Part shown: positions 28,239 to 36,996 of the stretch, piece after piece | Layout: every line of letters begins with the position of its first letter | How positions within the stretch are numbered: the first letter of the stretch is position 1 | DNA from: OAS926 sp035503715 | GTDB taxonomy: Bacteria > Pseudomonadota > Alphaproteobacteria > Rhizobiales > Rhizobiaceae | Assembly: GCA_035503715.1 (NCBI GenBank) | Contig: DATJTE010000171.1 | Coordinates: 8,748 to 72,747 of the forward strand | Length of the DNA: 64,000 bases | Reading direction: 5' to 3' | Made by a program: the position numbers and the translations under genes | The notes under the pieces: model-generated | The model's database searches: none | Told to the model about the DNA's origin: nothing | The model's input: only the letters and a program-made list of their open reading frames with translations

Positions 28239-28702
28239 TCGACTCGCGCGTCAGGATGCCGGTCAGGCACGAGGTTCAGCCTCAGCCCGTGCTCCAGCCA
28301 GGCTTTTGCGCCGGCCAGTACCAGCGCGAAGCCGTCGGTCGAACCGATTGCTTCGGCACAGGCATCGTCACCCTTGAAGCCGCTGTTCTCAACCGTGACG
28401 AAACTGCCGCCGCGCTTCTCTTCGAACGCCCAGACCACACGGGTCTTGCCGCTGCCGCCCGGATCGCCCCAGTCCATGACGATGCGCTGGTTGGGCACGA
28501 TCTCGATCACGCCGACCTCAGCCGACACGCCGTACATCTTCCAGGTCCACGTCACGCGCTTGCCCGCATCGAGCCGCGCCGTGCCTTCGCTGAACCAGAA
28601 GTTCGCCGTGATCTTCGGATCGACGAAGGCCTCGAACACCTCCGCCAGCGGTTTGTGGATCAGCATGCCGGCCGTCGCCACAGGGTCTTTTGCCGTGCTC
28701 AT
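28235..28702 (-). CDS. SRPBCC (AHSA1/START-like) protein D
   Basis: 155 residues with the helix-grip fold of ligand-binding SRPBCC proteins (PLAEVFEAFVDPKITANFWFSEGTARLDAGKRVTWTWKMYG...RIVMDWGDPGG...). The C-terminal helix GFALVLAGAKAWLEHGLRLN closes the cavity. Last gene of the ArsR operon, four bases after the VOC gene, whose stop codon lies inside this gene's AGGAG site. Confidence 0.87.
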   Translation of the reverse strand: MSTAKDPVATAGMLIHKPLAEVFEAFVDPKITANFWFSEGTARLDAGKRVTWTWKMYGVSAEVGVIEIVPNQRIVMDWGDPGGSGKTRVVWAFEEKRGGSFVTVENSGFKGDDACAEAIGSTDGFALVLAGAKAWLEHGLRLNLVPDRHPDARVD

Positions 28703-28706
28703 CGCT

Positions 28707-29093
28707 TTACTCCTCGTGTAGCTGGATCAGGTTGCCGCACGTATCCTCGAACATGGCGATCGTCGGAAAATCGCCATGCTTCATCGGCTTGTCGCGGAAC
28801 TTTACGCCGAGCTTGGTCAGGCGATCATACTCCGCGTTCACGTCGCTGCAGCCGAGCGACGTCAGCGGAATGCCGCGTTCGTAAAGAGCCCTCTGAAAAG
28901 CGTTCGAGAAATCATAGCTGGACGGTTCAAGCGCGATTTCCGCGCCCGCGCCATCGGCCGCGATCACGGTCAGCCAACGCGCGCCGCCCATCGGGAAATC
29001 CTGTTTCTTCGTCATGCCGAGTTTGCCGACGTAAAAATCCTCGGCCTTCTGCTGATCGTCGACAAGGATGGAAGCGAGCGTGCAACGGATCAT
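28707..29093 (-). CDS. VOC-family protein in the SRPBCC operon
   Basis: 128 residues from the ATG at 29093, which overlaps the stop of the preceding SRPBCC gene (ATGA) and follows AAGGAA. MIRCTLASILVDDQQKAEDFYVGKLGMTKKQDFPMGG is the first VOC module, and FRDKPMKHGDFPTIAMFEDTCGNLIQLHEE the second, with the metal-ligand Glu in IQLHE. Substrate unknown. Confidence 0.87.
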   Translation of the reverse strand: MIRCTLASILVDDQQKAEDFYVGKLGMTKKQDFPMGGARWLTVIAADGAGAEIALEPSSYDFSNAFQRALYERGIPLTSLGCSDVNAEYDRLTKLGVKFRDKPMKHGDFPTIAMFEDTCGNLIQLHEE

Positions 29094-29557
29094 TGTTCCT
29101 TTTCCTTCTTCAGATCGGTGTCGAGACATATTTCCAGTTTGTCGAACCAGCCGTTCCACGCGGCACGCACGGCCTCTGTATCTTCTTCGTCCATCCCGTC
29201 GCCGTTCCAGCCATTGGTGAAGACGAATTCTGTGCCGTCGCCGGGCAGCGGGTTGAGTTTCACCTCGATGAACTCATCGTTGTACTTTTTGTCCGGCACC
29301 GGATCGTCCGGACCGACGCGAAAGCTCATGCGCACGCGCTTTGCCGGCTCGAGCGCCAGATATTCGCCGGTGTGGACATAGACCTTGTCGCCGTCGCGAT
29401 TTTCGAAACGGTAGCTGCCGCCGACGCGGGGATCGGCTTCGACCGCGTCGCCGGCCCAGAGCGCCATGCGGCTGGGATCAGTCCAGGCCCGATAGATGAG
29501 TTCGGCGGGATGCTTGAACCGTCGCGTGACGATGATCTTGTGATTGGGGTCATTCAT
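29090..29557 (-). CDS. SRPBCC (AHSA1-like) protein C
   Basis: 155 residues. TRRFKHPAELIYRAWTDPSRMALWAGDAVEADPRVGGSYRFENRDGDKVYVHTGEYLALEPAKRVRMSF is a standard AHSA1 domain. The Glu-rich closing helix and a Lys/Glu-rich tail end the protein. Coupled on both sides by ATGA overlaps, with protein B upstream and VOC downstream. Confidence 0.88.
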   Translation of the reverse strand: MNDPNHKIIVTRRFKHPAELIYRAWTDPSRMALWAGDAVEADPRVGGSYRFENRDGDKVYVHTGEYLALEPAKRVRMSFRVGPDDPVPDKKYNDEFIEVKLNPLPGDGTEFVFTNGWNGDGMDEEDTEAVRAAWNGWFDKLEICLDTDLKKEKEQ

Positions 29558-30045
29558 CCGAACGCTGCGCCTTCCGGATAATCCTTGAGGTAGGCGTTAC
29601 GATGCGTCTGCATCGCCTGCATTACGTCGCCGGGATCTTCGCCGCGCAGCATCGCTTCCAACCGGTCGAGAAAAGTATGCCAGCCGGAGAACGAGCCGGC
29701 CAGAAACGGTGCGGCGAGCGGACCTTGCGAGAGCGTTAGATGAACCGCGCCGTCATGCTCTGCGAGGTCGTAGCTCACCGTCGTTTCCGGTGCAGGCACG
29801 CCGGTCAGGCTCATGCTGTGGACCAGCCTCTTCCCAGGCTGCCACTCTTTGACCGCGCCGGTGAACATGCCGCCCATCAATTTGACGGCTCCGCCGACGC
29901 GCGGCTCGATGGCGCCTTCGCCGCCGAACCAGACCGGCACGTGCTTTGCGCCAGTCAGGTGCTCCCAGACACGTGTTGCCGAGCCCGGCAGCGAGCGTTC
30001 GAAACGTACGGTATCATTGCCTTCAAGCGAGCCCTTGCTGCTCAT
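29554..30045 (-). CDS. SRPBCC (polyketide cyclase/AHSA1-like) protein B
   Basis: 163 residues from the ATG at 30045, chosen over one at 30057 because GGAG lies six bases upstream. Domain: VRFERSLPGSATRVWEHLTGAKHVPVWFGGEGAIEPRVGGAVKLMGG, then YDLAEHDGAVHLTLSQGPLAAPFLAGSFSGWHTFLDRLEAMLRG. No catalytic residues can be assigned. Confidence 0.87.
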   Translation of the reverse strand: MSSKGSLEGNDTVRFERSLPGSATRVWEHLTGAKHVPVWFGGEGAIEPRVGGAVKLMGGMFTGAVKEWQPGKRLVHSMSLTGVPAPETTVSYDLAEHDGAVHLTLSQGPLAAPFLAGSFSGWHTFLDRLEAMLRGEDPGDVMQAMQTHRNAYLKDYPEGAAFG

Positions 30046-30069
30046 CTCATGCTCCATCTGCTTGTGTCT

Positions 30070-30621
30070 TCAGGCTTTGGTCGCGAACAGCGCGGCGTAC
30101 TGCTTCTCCAGGCGGTCGAAGGTCGACCAGAAGCCGCGCGGCGTGTCGCCGTTCAGCACGTCGATCAGGATGCCGAGGTGCGAGTCCCAGCCGGTGGCGA
30201 CGCTGACGATGACATCCGCGGCGAGCCTGCGATGCGTCAGCACGAGCAGGACGTTCCTGCCTTCCGGGAAGAGCTCGAAGGTCACTTCGCTGGAGCCGTT
30301 GTCGCCTGGCCAGGTGTAGGCGAGGCGCCGCGGCGGATCGTATTCCGTCACCTCGCCATGCATCGTCGGGCTGTCGTCGAAACCCTTGTAACGCTCGGGC
30401 GTCGGCTCCGAAGAAAGCTCGGGATGGCGGAAGAGGTGATCGACCGTGCCGCCGGCATAGGGCGCCATCTCGCCGGCCGCGAGCCATTTCCGCCGCTTTT
30501 CCGAATCGGTGAGGTACGACCAGATGCGCTCGACGGGTCCCGGCAGCAGCCGTTCTATACGCACGGTGCGGTCGGCAACGAGCGTACCCTGGCCGTCCAT
30601 ATTCTCATGCAGCGCGCTCAT
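30070..30621 (-). CDS. SRPBCC (AHSA1-like) protein A
   Basis: 183 residues from the ATG at 30621, after GGTGACGAG and 37 bases past the arsR stop. VRIERLLPGPVERIWSYLTDSEKRRKWLAAGEMAPYAGGTVDHLFRHPELSSEP is the family's long-loop variant. YTWPGDNGSSEVTFELFPEG and GWDSHLGILIDVLNGDTPRGFWSTFDRLEKQY are typical of the subfamily usually encoded directly after an ArsR gene. First of four paralogous domains in the operon. Confidence 0.88.
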   Translation of the reverse strand: MSALHENMDGQGTLVADRTVRIERLLPGPVERIWSYLTDSEKRRKWLAAGEMAPYAGGTVDHLFRHPELSSEPTPERYKGFDDSPTMHGEVTEYDPPRRLAYTWPGDNGSSEVTFELFPEGRNVLLVLTHRRLAADVIVSVATGWDSHLGILIDVLNGDTPRGFWSTFDRLEKQYAALFATKA

Positions 30622-30658
30622 CTCGTCACCGCGGCGGAAACCAAAGTTCTGGCATCGA

Positions 30659-31024
30659 TCATCGATTGCCTCCTTTGCCACCCGCCGCGGCCTGTTCGTC
30701 TTCGGCCCGAAGCAGGGCTTCGAGGGTATCGAGACGCTTCGTCCAAAAGCGCTCGTAGTGCCTGAGCCACGCATCGGCTTCAGCAAGCCGTGCGGCCTCC
30801 AGCCGGCAATAATGCACGCGGCCTTCGATGCGGCGTTTCACTAGGCCGGCGGCTTCGAGCACCTTCACATGCTTCGATGCGCCGGCAAAACTCATCGCAA
30901 AGGGCGCTGCAAGATCGCCGATGCTCGCTTCGCCGGTCGAGAGCCTGGACAGCATCGCCCGCCGTGTCCTGTCGGACAAAGCGCTGAAGACAACGTCGAG
31001 TTCCCAGGCTGTTTCCTCCACCAT
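30659..31024 (-). CDS. ArsR-family metalloregulator-like repressor
   Basis: 121 residues. Winged helix: FSALSDRTRRAMLSRLSTGEASIGDLAAPFAMSFAGASKHVKVLEAAGLVKRRIEGRVHYCRL. No CxC metal motif is present, so an organic ligand or the SRPBCC partners may be the input. The tail is Ala/Gly-rich. Its start codon lies inside a palindrome and a second perfect palindrome is 32 bases upstream, implying autoregulation of the whole operon. Confidence 0.92.
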   Translation of the reverse strand: MVEETAWELDVVFSALSDRTRRAMLSRLSTGEASIGDLAAPFAMSFAGASKHVKVLEAAGLVKRRIEGRVHYCRLEAARLAEADAWLRHYERFWTKRLDTLEALLRAEDEQAAAGGKGGNR

Positions 31025-31071
31025 ATGGTTTAACTTAGGCGAGAGGCCGAGAATGTCAACCGATCGGTTGA
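31020..31071 (-). promoter_or_regulatory. palindromic operators of the ArsR/SRPBCC operon
   Basis: TCAACCGATCGGTTGA (31056-31071) is a perfect 16-bp palindrome. ACCATATGGT (31020-31029) spans the arsR start codon. Both share an AACC-N4-GGT core on the coding strand (the second half-site is imperfect), with centres 39 bp apart. Likely binding sites of the ArsR protein. Confidence 0.75.
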
Positions 31072-31083
31072 ATGACCCTTCAA

Positions 31084-31110
31084 GAAAAAGCCCGGACGGG
31101 TGCCGGGCTC
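31084..31110 (-). terminator. intrinsic terminator of the peroxiredoxin gene
   Basis: On the minus strand AGCCCGG (31109-31103) pairs with CCGGGCT (31095-31089), followed by a T-run (31089-31085). It isolates the upstream peroxiredoxin gene from the ArsR operon. Confidence 0.85.
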
Positions 31111-31120
31111 ATTCGCAAGG

Positions 31121-31780
31121 TCAGGCGCTGGGCTGCTTGGTCTTCCTGAGGTAGGGCAGGATCGTGTCGAACGCGCCGAAACGCTTGATTGCATCCTCAT
31201 TGGAAACCGCGGCCGTAATGATGACGTCTTCGCCCTGCTTCCAGTTGGCCGGCGTCGCGACCTGATGCTTGGCGGTCAACTGGATGGAGTCGATCGCCCG
31301 CAGGATCTCGTCGAAGTTGCGGCCGGTCGTCATCGGATAGGTGAGGATCAGCTTGATCTTCTTGTCGGGGCCAACAACGTAGACCGAACGCACGGTTGCA
31401 TTGTCGGCAGGCGTACGCCCGACGGACGAGTCGCCGGCATCGTCGGGCAGCATGTCATAGAGCTTGGCGATCTTCAGGTCCTTATCGCCGATCAGCGGAT
31501 AGTCGACGCGGTGGCCGGTCGCCTTCTCAATGTCGCCCTTCCATTTGTCGTGGTCGGCGACTGGATCGACCGAGATGCCGATGATCTTGGCGTTGCGTTT
31601 CTTGAACTCCTTCTCCAGCCCGGCCATCGTTCCGAGCTCGGTCGTGCAGACCGGCGTGAAGTTCTTCGGATGCGAGAACAGCACAGCCCAGCCGTCGCCT
31701 ATCCATTCATGGAAATTGACGGCGCCGTGCGTCGTTTCGGCGGTGAAATCCGGCGCCGTCTGATTGATGCGAAGGCCCAT
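31121..31780 (-). CDS. 1-Cys peroxiredoxin (Prx6/AhpC-TSA family)
   Basis: 219 residues. Reduces peroxides. The peroxidatic Cys is residue 45 in HPKNFTPVCTTELG, and the long C-terminal dimerisation domain (NWKQGEDVIITAAVSNEDAIKRFGAF) is that of the Prx6 subfamily. No second conserved Cys is seen. The ATG at 31780 follows AAAGAGGAGATGCC. Confidence 0.93.
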   Translation of the reverse strand: MGLRINQTAPDFTAETTHGAVNFHEWIGDGWAVLFSHPKNFTPVCTTELGTMAGLEKEFKKRNAKIIGISVDPVADHDKWKGDIEKATGHRVDYPLIGDKDLKIAKLYDMLPDDAGDSSVGRTPADNATVRSVYVVGPDKKIKLILTYPMTTGRNFDEILRAIDSIQLTAKHQVATPANWKQGEDVIITAAVSNEDAIKRFGAFDTILPYLRKTKQPSA

Positions 31781-31913
31781 CGTGGCATCTCCTCTTTTTG
31801 CGAGTTGCCGGCATAATAGCGCATTCCAATGCCGTGGCGAGAATTTTGGGCGCGATTTTCCGCATGCGGGAGAACGGCTCGCGGCCAAAACCGCTGCATG
31901 GGAGAATTGATTT

Positions 31914-32789
31914 CTACGCGCCGTTCGGCCGTCTCAGCAGCACCAAGCCCGCCGCAATGATGAAGCCCGCACCGATGATCGTCGCGGCGCCAGGGATTTC
32001 GCCAAAGGCGAGATAGCCGACCAGCGATGTGCCGATCAGTTCGATGTAGACCAGTGGCGCCAGCGTCGATGCTTCCGCGAGCCGGAACGCCGCAATCGAC
32101 ATCATGTGGCTGGCCGCGCCGATCAACCCCAGCCCGGCGAAGAAGAGAAGATGCTCCCAGGCCGGCGTCGTCCAGAACCAGAGCGCCTGCGGCAGGAGCA
32201 GCACCGTGCCGACGACGAGCTGGAAGGCGAGCGTCTTCAGCGGGTCGCTGTCCTTCGCCGCCTGCCGCGTCGCGATGATGTAGCAGGCGAAGGTGACGCC
32301 GGAGCCGAGCGCGAAGAGCACGCCGGGTTCCATGGATCCGCCCGGCTGCAGGATGATCATCGTGCCGGCGAAACCGAGCAGGAGGCTGATGCCCTTCGGC
32401 CAGGTCATCCGCTCTTTCAATATGAAGAGCGACAACACCACCGCGATAACCGGCGCGACGAAATAGGTGCTCACGGCCGTCGCCAGCGGGACCATGGTGA
32501 TCGCCAGGAAGTAGAGCGTCATCGACGTGACGAGGAAGACCGTGCGCAGCACGTGTGAACCCAGCCGCTCGCTGGGGAAGATGTCGCGGCCCTTGATGCC
32601 GGCCGTCAGCGGCAGCACCACGACGCAGGCGACCGCGTATCGTGCCCAGCCGAGAAAGAGTGGCGAATAGCTGGCGCTCAGATATTTGGCGAGGCCGTCG
32701 GTGAGCGGCAGGATCAGCATCGCCACCACCATCAGCGCGATGCCCTGCGCGTGGCGGGAAGATGATGCGTCGGCCGTCACTGTCGCCAT
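31914..32789 (-). CDS. DMT-superfamily EamA transporter
   Basis: 291 residues with ten helices as two EamA repeats (about 10-140 and 152-285), drug/metabolite exporter type. The ATG at 32789 is chosen; a TTG three codons earlier (32798) would abut the SDR stop. Same strand as, and directly behind, the SDR gene, so probably cotranscribed. Substrate unknown. Confidence 0.86.
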   Translation of the reverse strand: MATVTADASSSRHAQGIALMVVAMLILPLTDGLAKYLSASYSPLFLGWARYAVACVVVLPLTAGIKGRDIFPSERLGSHVLRTVFLVTSMTLYFLAITMVPLATAVSTYFVAPVIAVVLSLFILKERMTWPKGISLLLGFAGTMIILQPGGSMEPGVLFALGSGVTFACYIIATRQAAKDSDPLKTLAFQLVVGTVLLLPQALWFWTTPAWEHLLFFAGLGLIGAASHMMSIAAFRLAEASTLAPLVYIELIGTSLVGYLAFGEIPGAATIIGAGFIIAAGLVLLRRPNGA

Positions 32790-32798
32790 CTCAGTCAA

Positions 32799-33707
32799 TC
32801 ACCGGTAGCCTGTCGCGTCCGCAGGCTTTCCAACACTCTCGACCTCCTTGATGTAGCGCCACGCATCGGGGCGTGACCCGTCCAGATCGGTAAAGCCGTA
32901 GACCTGCGCCAGACCACCGGACGACAGGGACTGGCCGTTCCAGCGCGCGCGATCCGGGTCCGCGGCGAGGGCGGCGATTGCCCTTCCAACGAAGCGTGGC
33001 GTCTCGGAAATCACGAAATGCGGGACGTTCTTCGTGGCATCGCGCCAGTTGTCCTCGCGCACGCCGAAGTGCTCCAGCATCATCTCCGATCGTAGCCAGC
33101 CGGGCGTGATCGACACAGAAGTCGCGCCATGCTTGGCAAGGTCCTTCGCATGCGACCAGCCCATGCGGTTCACTGAAACTTTCGCCAGATCATAGAATGG
33201 CGAGAGGCGATAGGTCTCCGCATTGTACTCCGCCGTGCCGTCGGTCACCTCGACCAGCAGGCCGCCCGGCTTCTCAATCATCAGCGGCAGGGCGAAATGA
33301 GCCGTGATCAGATGTGTGTCGACGCCCAGCCGCAAGAGCCTGAGGCCGTTCTCCAGATCGTGCTCCCACACGGCCTTGTGCCATTCGAACAGTTTTTCGC
33401 CGCCCCACACATCGTTGACGAGGATGTCAAGCTTGCCCTCTTCGGCGCGGATGCGCTCGACCAGCGCCTTGACCTGCTCCGGGACGAGATGATCGACCTG
33501 CGCCCAGATGCCTTTACCGCCAGCCTTAGTGACCAACTCCGCGGTCTCCTCGATCGTCTCGGATCGTTCATATTCTGACTGCTGATGCCGCGTCGTGCGG
33601 CCAGTGACGTATACGGTCGCTCCCCCTGAACCGAGTTCCGTGGCGATGCCGCGGCCCGCACCGCGCGACGCGCCGGCGACAAGCGCGACTTTTCCTTCGA
33701 GCGTCAT
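32799..33707 (-). CDS. short-chain dehydrogenase/reductase
   Basis: 302 residues. The NAD(P) motif is ASRGAGRGIA, a Ser/Ala-rich variant of TGxxxGxG. NDVWGG replaces the usual NNAG. The catalytic YDLAK (YxxxK) follows SPF. The C-terminal extension (RWNGQSLSSGGLAQVYGFTDLDGSRPDAW) is typical of a clade of longer SDRs found beside TetR regulators. Divergent from a tetR gene with palindromes between them. Confidence 0.9.
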   Translation of the reverse strand: MTLEGKVALVAGASRGAGRGIATELGSGGATVYVTGRTTRHQQSEYERSETIEETAELVTKAGGKGIWAQVDHLVPEQVKALVERIRAEEGKLDILVNDVWGGEKLFEWHKAVWEHDLENGLRLLRLGVDTHLITAHFALPLMIEKPGGLLVEVTDGTAEYNAETYRLSPFYDLAKVSVNRMGWSHAKDLAKHGATSVSITPGWLRSEMMLEHFGVREDNWRDATKNVPHFVISETPRFVGRAIAALAADPDRARWNGQSLSSGGLAQVYGFTDLDGSRPDAWRYIKEVESVGKPADATGYR

Positions 33708-33772
33708 GGCTTTTCTCCTCGATCTCATTTGTTGAAAACTCGCGATGGGCACTGGTGGTCACCATCCCGATC

Positions 33773-33800
33773 GTTTATAAACAACTATTCATTTATAAAT
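33773..33800. promoter_or_regulatory. palindrome pair between SDR and tetR
   Basis: GTTTATAAAC (33773-33782) and ATTTATAAAT (33791-33800), both perfect 10-bp palindromes with centres 18 bp apart, share the core TTTATAAA. They sit in an AT-rich pocket between the divergent genes and are likely operator/-10 sequences. Confidence 0.65.
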
Positions 33801-33828
33801 GGCGAGTCAAGACCGGAACCCTTTCGAA

Positions 33829-34392
33829 ATGCCACGCACCAAATCGATGTCCGATCGCGATGTGCTCGACGCGGCGCTGGCCTTGATCCATGATCGCGGC
33901 CCTGAGGCGCTTACCTTTCAGAGCCTGTCGCAAGCCTGCGGCTTGTCGGCTGCGACGCTGGTGCAGCGCTTCGAGAACAAGGCTAGGCTGAAGCAGGCGG
34001 CGCTGCTGCTCGCCTGGGATCGCCTGGACGAGAGAACCGAGCAATTGGCGGAAAAAATGCCAAGGACGCCGACCGGCGCGATCCGCATGCTGACGGCGAT
34101 GTCGAAAAGTTATGGCGGCATCGAGGCCTATGCCGAAGGCCTGCTGGTATTGCGCGAAGACATGCGTGACCCAGTGCTGCGCGCCCGCGGCGCGACGTGG
34201 AAGGCGGCGCTGACGGCCGCGCTCGACTCGTGCTTCGCCGATGAACCGAGCGCACCGGAAGGGATCGGGCTTCTCGTCGCCTCGCAATGGCAGGGCTCGC
34301 TGCTCTGGTGGGGTTTTGAACCGGCCGGCCCGCTCGACAAGTTCGTCGAGCGCGGGCTGAAGCGGTTCGTTGAGGCTTTGCTCCGGGACTGA
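33829..34392 (+). CDS. TetR/AcrR-family regulator
   Basis: 187 residues. HTH: DRDVLDAALALIHDRGPEALTFQSLSQACGLSAATLVQRFENKARLKQAAL. An ATG ten codons earlier (33799) lies inside an operator-like palindrome and has no ribosome-binding site, so the ATG at 33829 (after GGAA) is preferred. Probably controls the divergent SDR-EamA pair. Confidence 0.86.
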   Translation: MPRTKSMSDRDVLDAALALIHDRGPEALTFQSLSQACGLSAATLVQRFENKARLKQAALLLAWDRLDERTEQLAEKMPRTPTGAIRMLTAMSKSYGGIEAYAEGLLVLREDMRDPVLRARGATWKAALTAALDSCFADEPSAPEGIGLLVASQWQGSLLWWGFEPAGPLDKFVERGLKRFVEALLRD

Positions 34393-34397
34393 CGGCT

Positions 34398-36050
34398 CTA
34401 CCCCAGATCCACCGGCGTCTTTGTCTGGAGTCCCGGCTCCTGATTGTCAGTCGGGCGGACCACCATGCGATGGACGCGCGGCGGCTCAATGCCGGAATGC
34501 AGCGCGCGCACGCGGTCGTCCACCGCCGCATCCGCATGCGTGCGCCGCTGGTTGTGGCGGACGTAATCATTCCAGGTCGGGACGTGATAGCTCTCCATCC
34601 ACTGCTCCGGATGTTCGGTGTCGCGCAGCAATTCCCACTGCCGCGCGCCGTCGCGCCGGCGGATCCTGCGTCGCTCGTTCATCGCATCGAGAAACGCCTG
34701 CGTATCCTCCTCGCGGATGACGTATTCGATCAGCACGTTCACCGGCCCGCTGCGGCCTTTGAGATCGAGCAGGATGCTCGGCGCCTTCCAGCGGTTGAGC
34801 GGATCGAGATTGTCGGACGGTTTCACCGGCAGGGGCAATTTCAGCCCGACGGCCGCGCCCATGAGAAGCGTGGCCGCGGCGACCAGCAACGCGACGGACG
34901 GATCGTAATTTTCCGCCACCAGACCCCATATCCAGGCGCCCAGCGCCATACCGCCGAAGGTGGCGGTCTGGTAGAGCGCCAGCGCGCGGCCGAGCACCCA
35001 GCGCGGCGTCGACAGTTGCACCGTCACGTTAAACATGGCGAGCGCGACCACCCAGCAGGCGCCGCCGATCGCAGCGCCCAGGCCAGCCAGCCAGGCATTG
35101 TCGCCGAGTGCGATCAGCGCGGCGCTGACGGTGAAGCCGAGGAACGCGGCGCGCGCCACCGTCTCATTCGACCGTGACCCGTGCGCCTGGCCGCCGATCA
35201 GGGCGCCGGCCACCGCTCCCAGCCCGTAGCAGCCGAGCAGCAAGCCGTAGAGCAGAGGCCCACCACCGGGCAGGTCGCGGGCGACCAGCGGCAGCAGCGC
35301 CAGCACGACGATCGCGGAAAAGCCGAACAGGAAGCCGCGCAGCAGCACCTTCTCGATGTTGGGCGACATCGCCACATAACGCAGCCCGGCGGTCATCGCA
35401 TGGTGGATGCGCTCGGGCGGCAGCTGGCTCTGAGGCCGCACAATCTTCCAGCGGAAGATCGCGAAGATCAGCGGCAGGTAGGAGAGTGCGTTGACGAGGA
35501 AGGCTGCGGCCGCACCGAAGCTCGCGACGATCAGGCCGCCGATGGCTGGGCCGACGCTGCGGGTCAGGTTGAAGTTCACCGAGTTCAGCGCCACGGCGGA
35601 GGAGAGCGTGTCGCGCGGCACCATGTCTCCGACCGAGGCCTGCCAGGCCGGATTGTTCAGCGCCGTGCCACAGCCGATCAGGAAGGTGAAGCACAGCAGG
35701 GTCCACGGGGTGAGCAGGCTGAACCAGGCCATGACGGCAAGCGAGACGGAAACGAGCAGCATAAAGCACTGCGCGATCAGCATCACCCGCTTGCGGTCGA
35801 AATTGTCGGCTACCGCGCCGGAAGCAAGCGAAAAGATCATCACCGGCAGCGACGTCGAAGCCTGCACGAGCGCGACGAGATCGGCCGAGGGTGTGAGCGA
35901 GGTCATCAGCCAGGCGGCGCCGACGCCCTGGATCAGGCTGCCGAGATTGGAGAACAGGCTGGCGATCCAGATGGTTCGGAACACCGGAAAGGAGAACGGC
36001 GCCAGCGCCAATGTGGCGGCTTTGGGCGTGTCGTCGGGCTGCTGGTCCAT
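34398..36050 (-). CDS. MFS exporter with C-terminal soluble domain (MFS_3/EntS-like)
   Basis: 550 residues. Residues about 15-400 are a 12-helix MFS domain of the MFS_3 type (AWLMTSLTPSADLVALVQASTSLPVMIFSLASGAVADNFDRKRVM). About 420-535 is an antibiotic-biosynthesis-monooxygenase-like ferredoxin fold (VLIEYVIREEDTQAFLDAMNERRRIRRRDGARQWELLRDTEHPEQWMESYHVPTWNDYVRHNQR), a recurrent fusion in this family. Start at 36050 for AGGCAG; the frame extends farther without a better site. Convergent with tetR, 5 bases apart. Confidence 0.9.
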   Translation of the reverse strand: MDQQPDDTPKAATLALAPFSFPVFRTIWIASLFSNLGSLIQGVGAAWLMTSLTPSADLVALVQASTSLPVMIFSLASGAVADNFDRKRVMLIAQCFMLLVSVSLAVMAWFSLLTPWTLLCFTFLIGCGTALNNPAWQASVGDMVPRDTLSSAVALNSVNFNLTRSVGPAIGGLIVASFGAAAAFLVNALSYLPLIFAIFRWKIVRPQSQLPPERIHHAMTAGLRYVAMSPNIEKVLLRGFLFGFSAIVVLALLPLVARDLPGGGPLLYGLLLGCYGLGAVAGALIGGQAHGSRSNETVARAAFLGFTVSAALIALGDNAWLAGLGAAIGGACWVVALAMFNVTVQLSTPRWVLGRALALYQTATFGGMALGAWIWGLVAENYDPSVALLVAAATLLMGAAVGLKLPLPVKPSDNLDPLNRWKAPSILLDLKGRSGPVNVLIEYVIREEDTQAFLDAMNERRRIRRRDGARQWELLRDTEHPEQWMESYHVPTWNDYVRHNQRRTHADAAVDDRVRALHSGIEPPRVHRMVVRPTDNQEPGLQTKTPVDLG

Positions 36051-36198
36051 TCTGCCTAGCGAATCCTTGTCTGAGGAAGGATAGCGCGTTCGACGGAGAT
36101 GTTGAGTCTCTATAGCCCGCTGGCTCATGGGGACAGGCGCGGGTGGAGCGCTCTTTTTCGCACGGGGAGAGGCGGCGCTTGCCTTTACCCGGACCCTC

Positions 36199-36462
36199 CT
36201 ACTGCCGCGGCAAGCGCATCACCTGAATCTCGTTGGCGACACGGTTCTTGCATTCGATGCATTTGAGCCGGGTCTGAACGTCGACCAGTTTTGCCGTCTT
36301 GGGGAATTTGCGCAGCACGACATGGCGGGCGAGCGGGGTCCGCCGCTCACACAGTTTGCAGCGGGCATACATCTCGTGCCAGCCCATCAGGTCGCTGATC
36401 TGGACCTCGTCCCAGCCCTTGCCGGCGATCTCCGTTTCCAGACGCATTTCGTGCCGTGACAT
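36199..36462 (-). CDS. small zinc-ribbon-like protein
   Basis: 87 residues with two CxxC pairs, Cys35/Cys38 (ARCKLCER) and Cys68/Cys71 (LKCIECKNR), spaced like a zinc ribbon. The remainder is basic and polar (LPRQ C-terminus). No family recalled; probably a structural zinc protein or nucleic-acid binder. Confidence 0.65.
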   Translation of the reverse strand: MSRHEMRLETEIAGKGWDEVQISDLMGWHEMYARCKLCERRTPLARHVVLRKFPKTAKLVDVQTRLKCIECKNRVANEIQVMRLPRQ

Positions 36463-36573
36463 ACGTGGAAGATTCCACAGTGGATGTCAGGAGGCAAGAA
36501 GTTTGTTCATGATCCGTTCTGCAACAAACATGATGACGGTGATCTAAGTCGAGCGGCTGCCAAACCGATGTAG

Positions 36574-36828
36574 CTAGCGGAGGATCGACCGGACCAGAAT
36601 GAAAAGCGCCGGCGCGCACGCGACCGCCGCGATGCTCCACTCAAACTCGCGCCACTCGCTGCGGATGAATGCATTGACGACGGTGGCGATTGCGCAAAGC
36701 CCGACCGGAATGACGACGAGCCAGACGGAGATCAGCGATTCTCTCTTTCCGTCTGTTCCGGCCATGACAAAGATGATGAAGAGAAACGGCAACTGCAGAG
36801 CGGTGAATGCCGCGACGACCCATTTCAT
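36574..36828 (-). CDS. small membrane protein
   Basis: 84 residues with three hydrophobic stretches (about 1-20, 30-50, 62-82). Start at 36828, after a GGGGGCGGGT stretch; in-frame ATGs at 36840 and 36879 are possible. Unknown function and weak evidence beyond the clean hydrophobic pattern. Confidence 0.45.
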   Translation of the reverse strand: MKWVVAAFTALQLPFLFIIFVMAGTDGKRESLISVWLVVIPVGLCAIATVVNAFIRSEWREFEWSIAAVACAPALFILVRSILR

Positions 36829-36996
36829 ACCCGCCCCCATTTGCCCGTGTCTCGTCAGCAGTTCGGCGCCGTTTCGCAAGCACGCTATACGCGCAGCGTT
36901 ACCAGTCGATTAGCCCGGATCGTTCAATACCCAAGCGTCGCTTAAGGCGTCTCTAACCGGATCGTGCGATGGTTTCGCCGGGGTGCGGAAGCGGCG

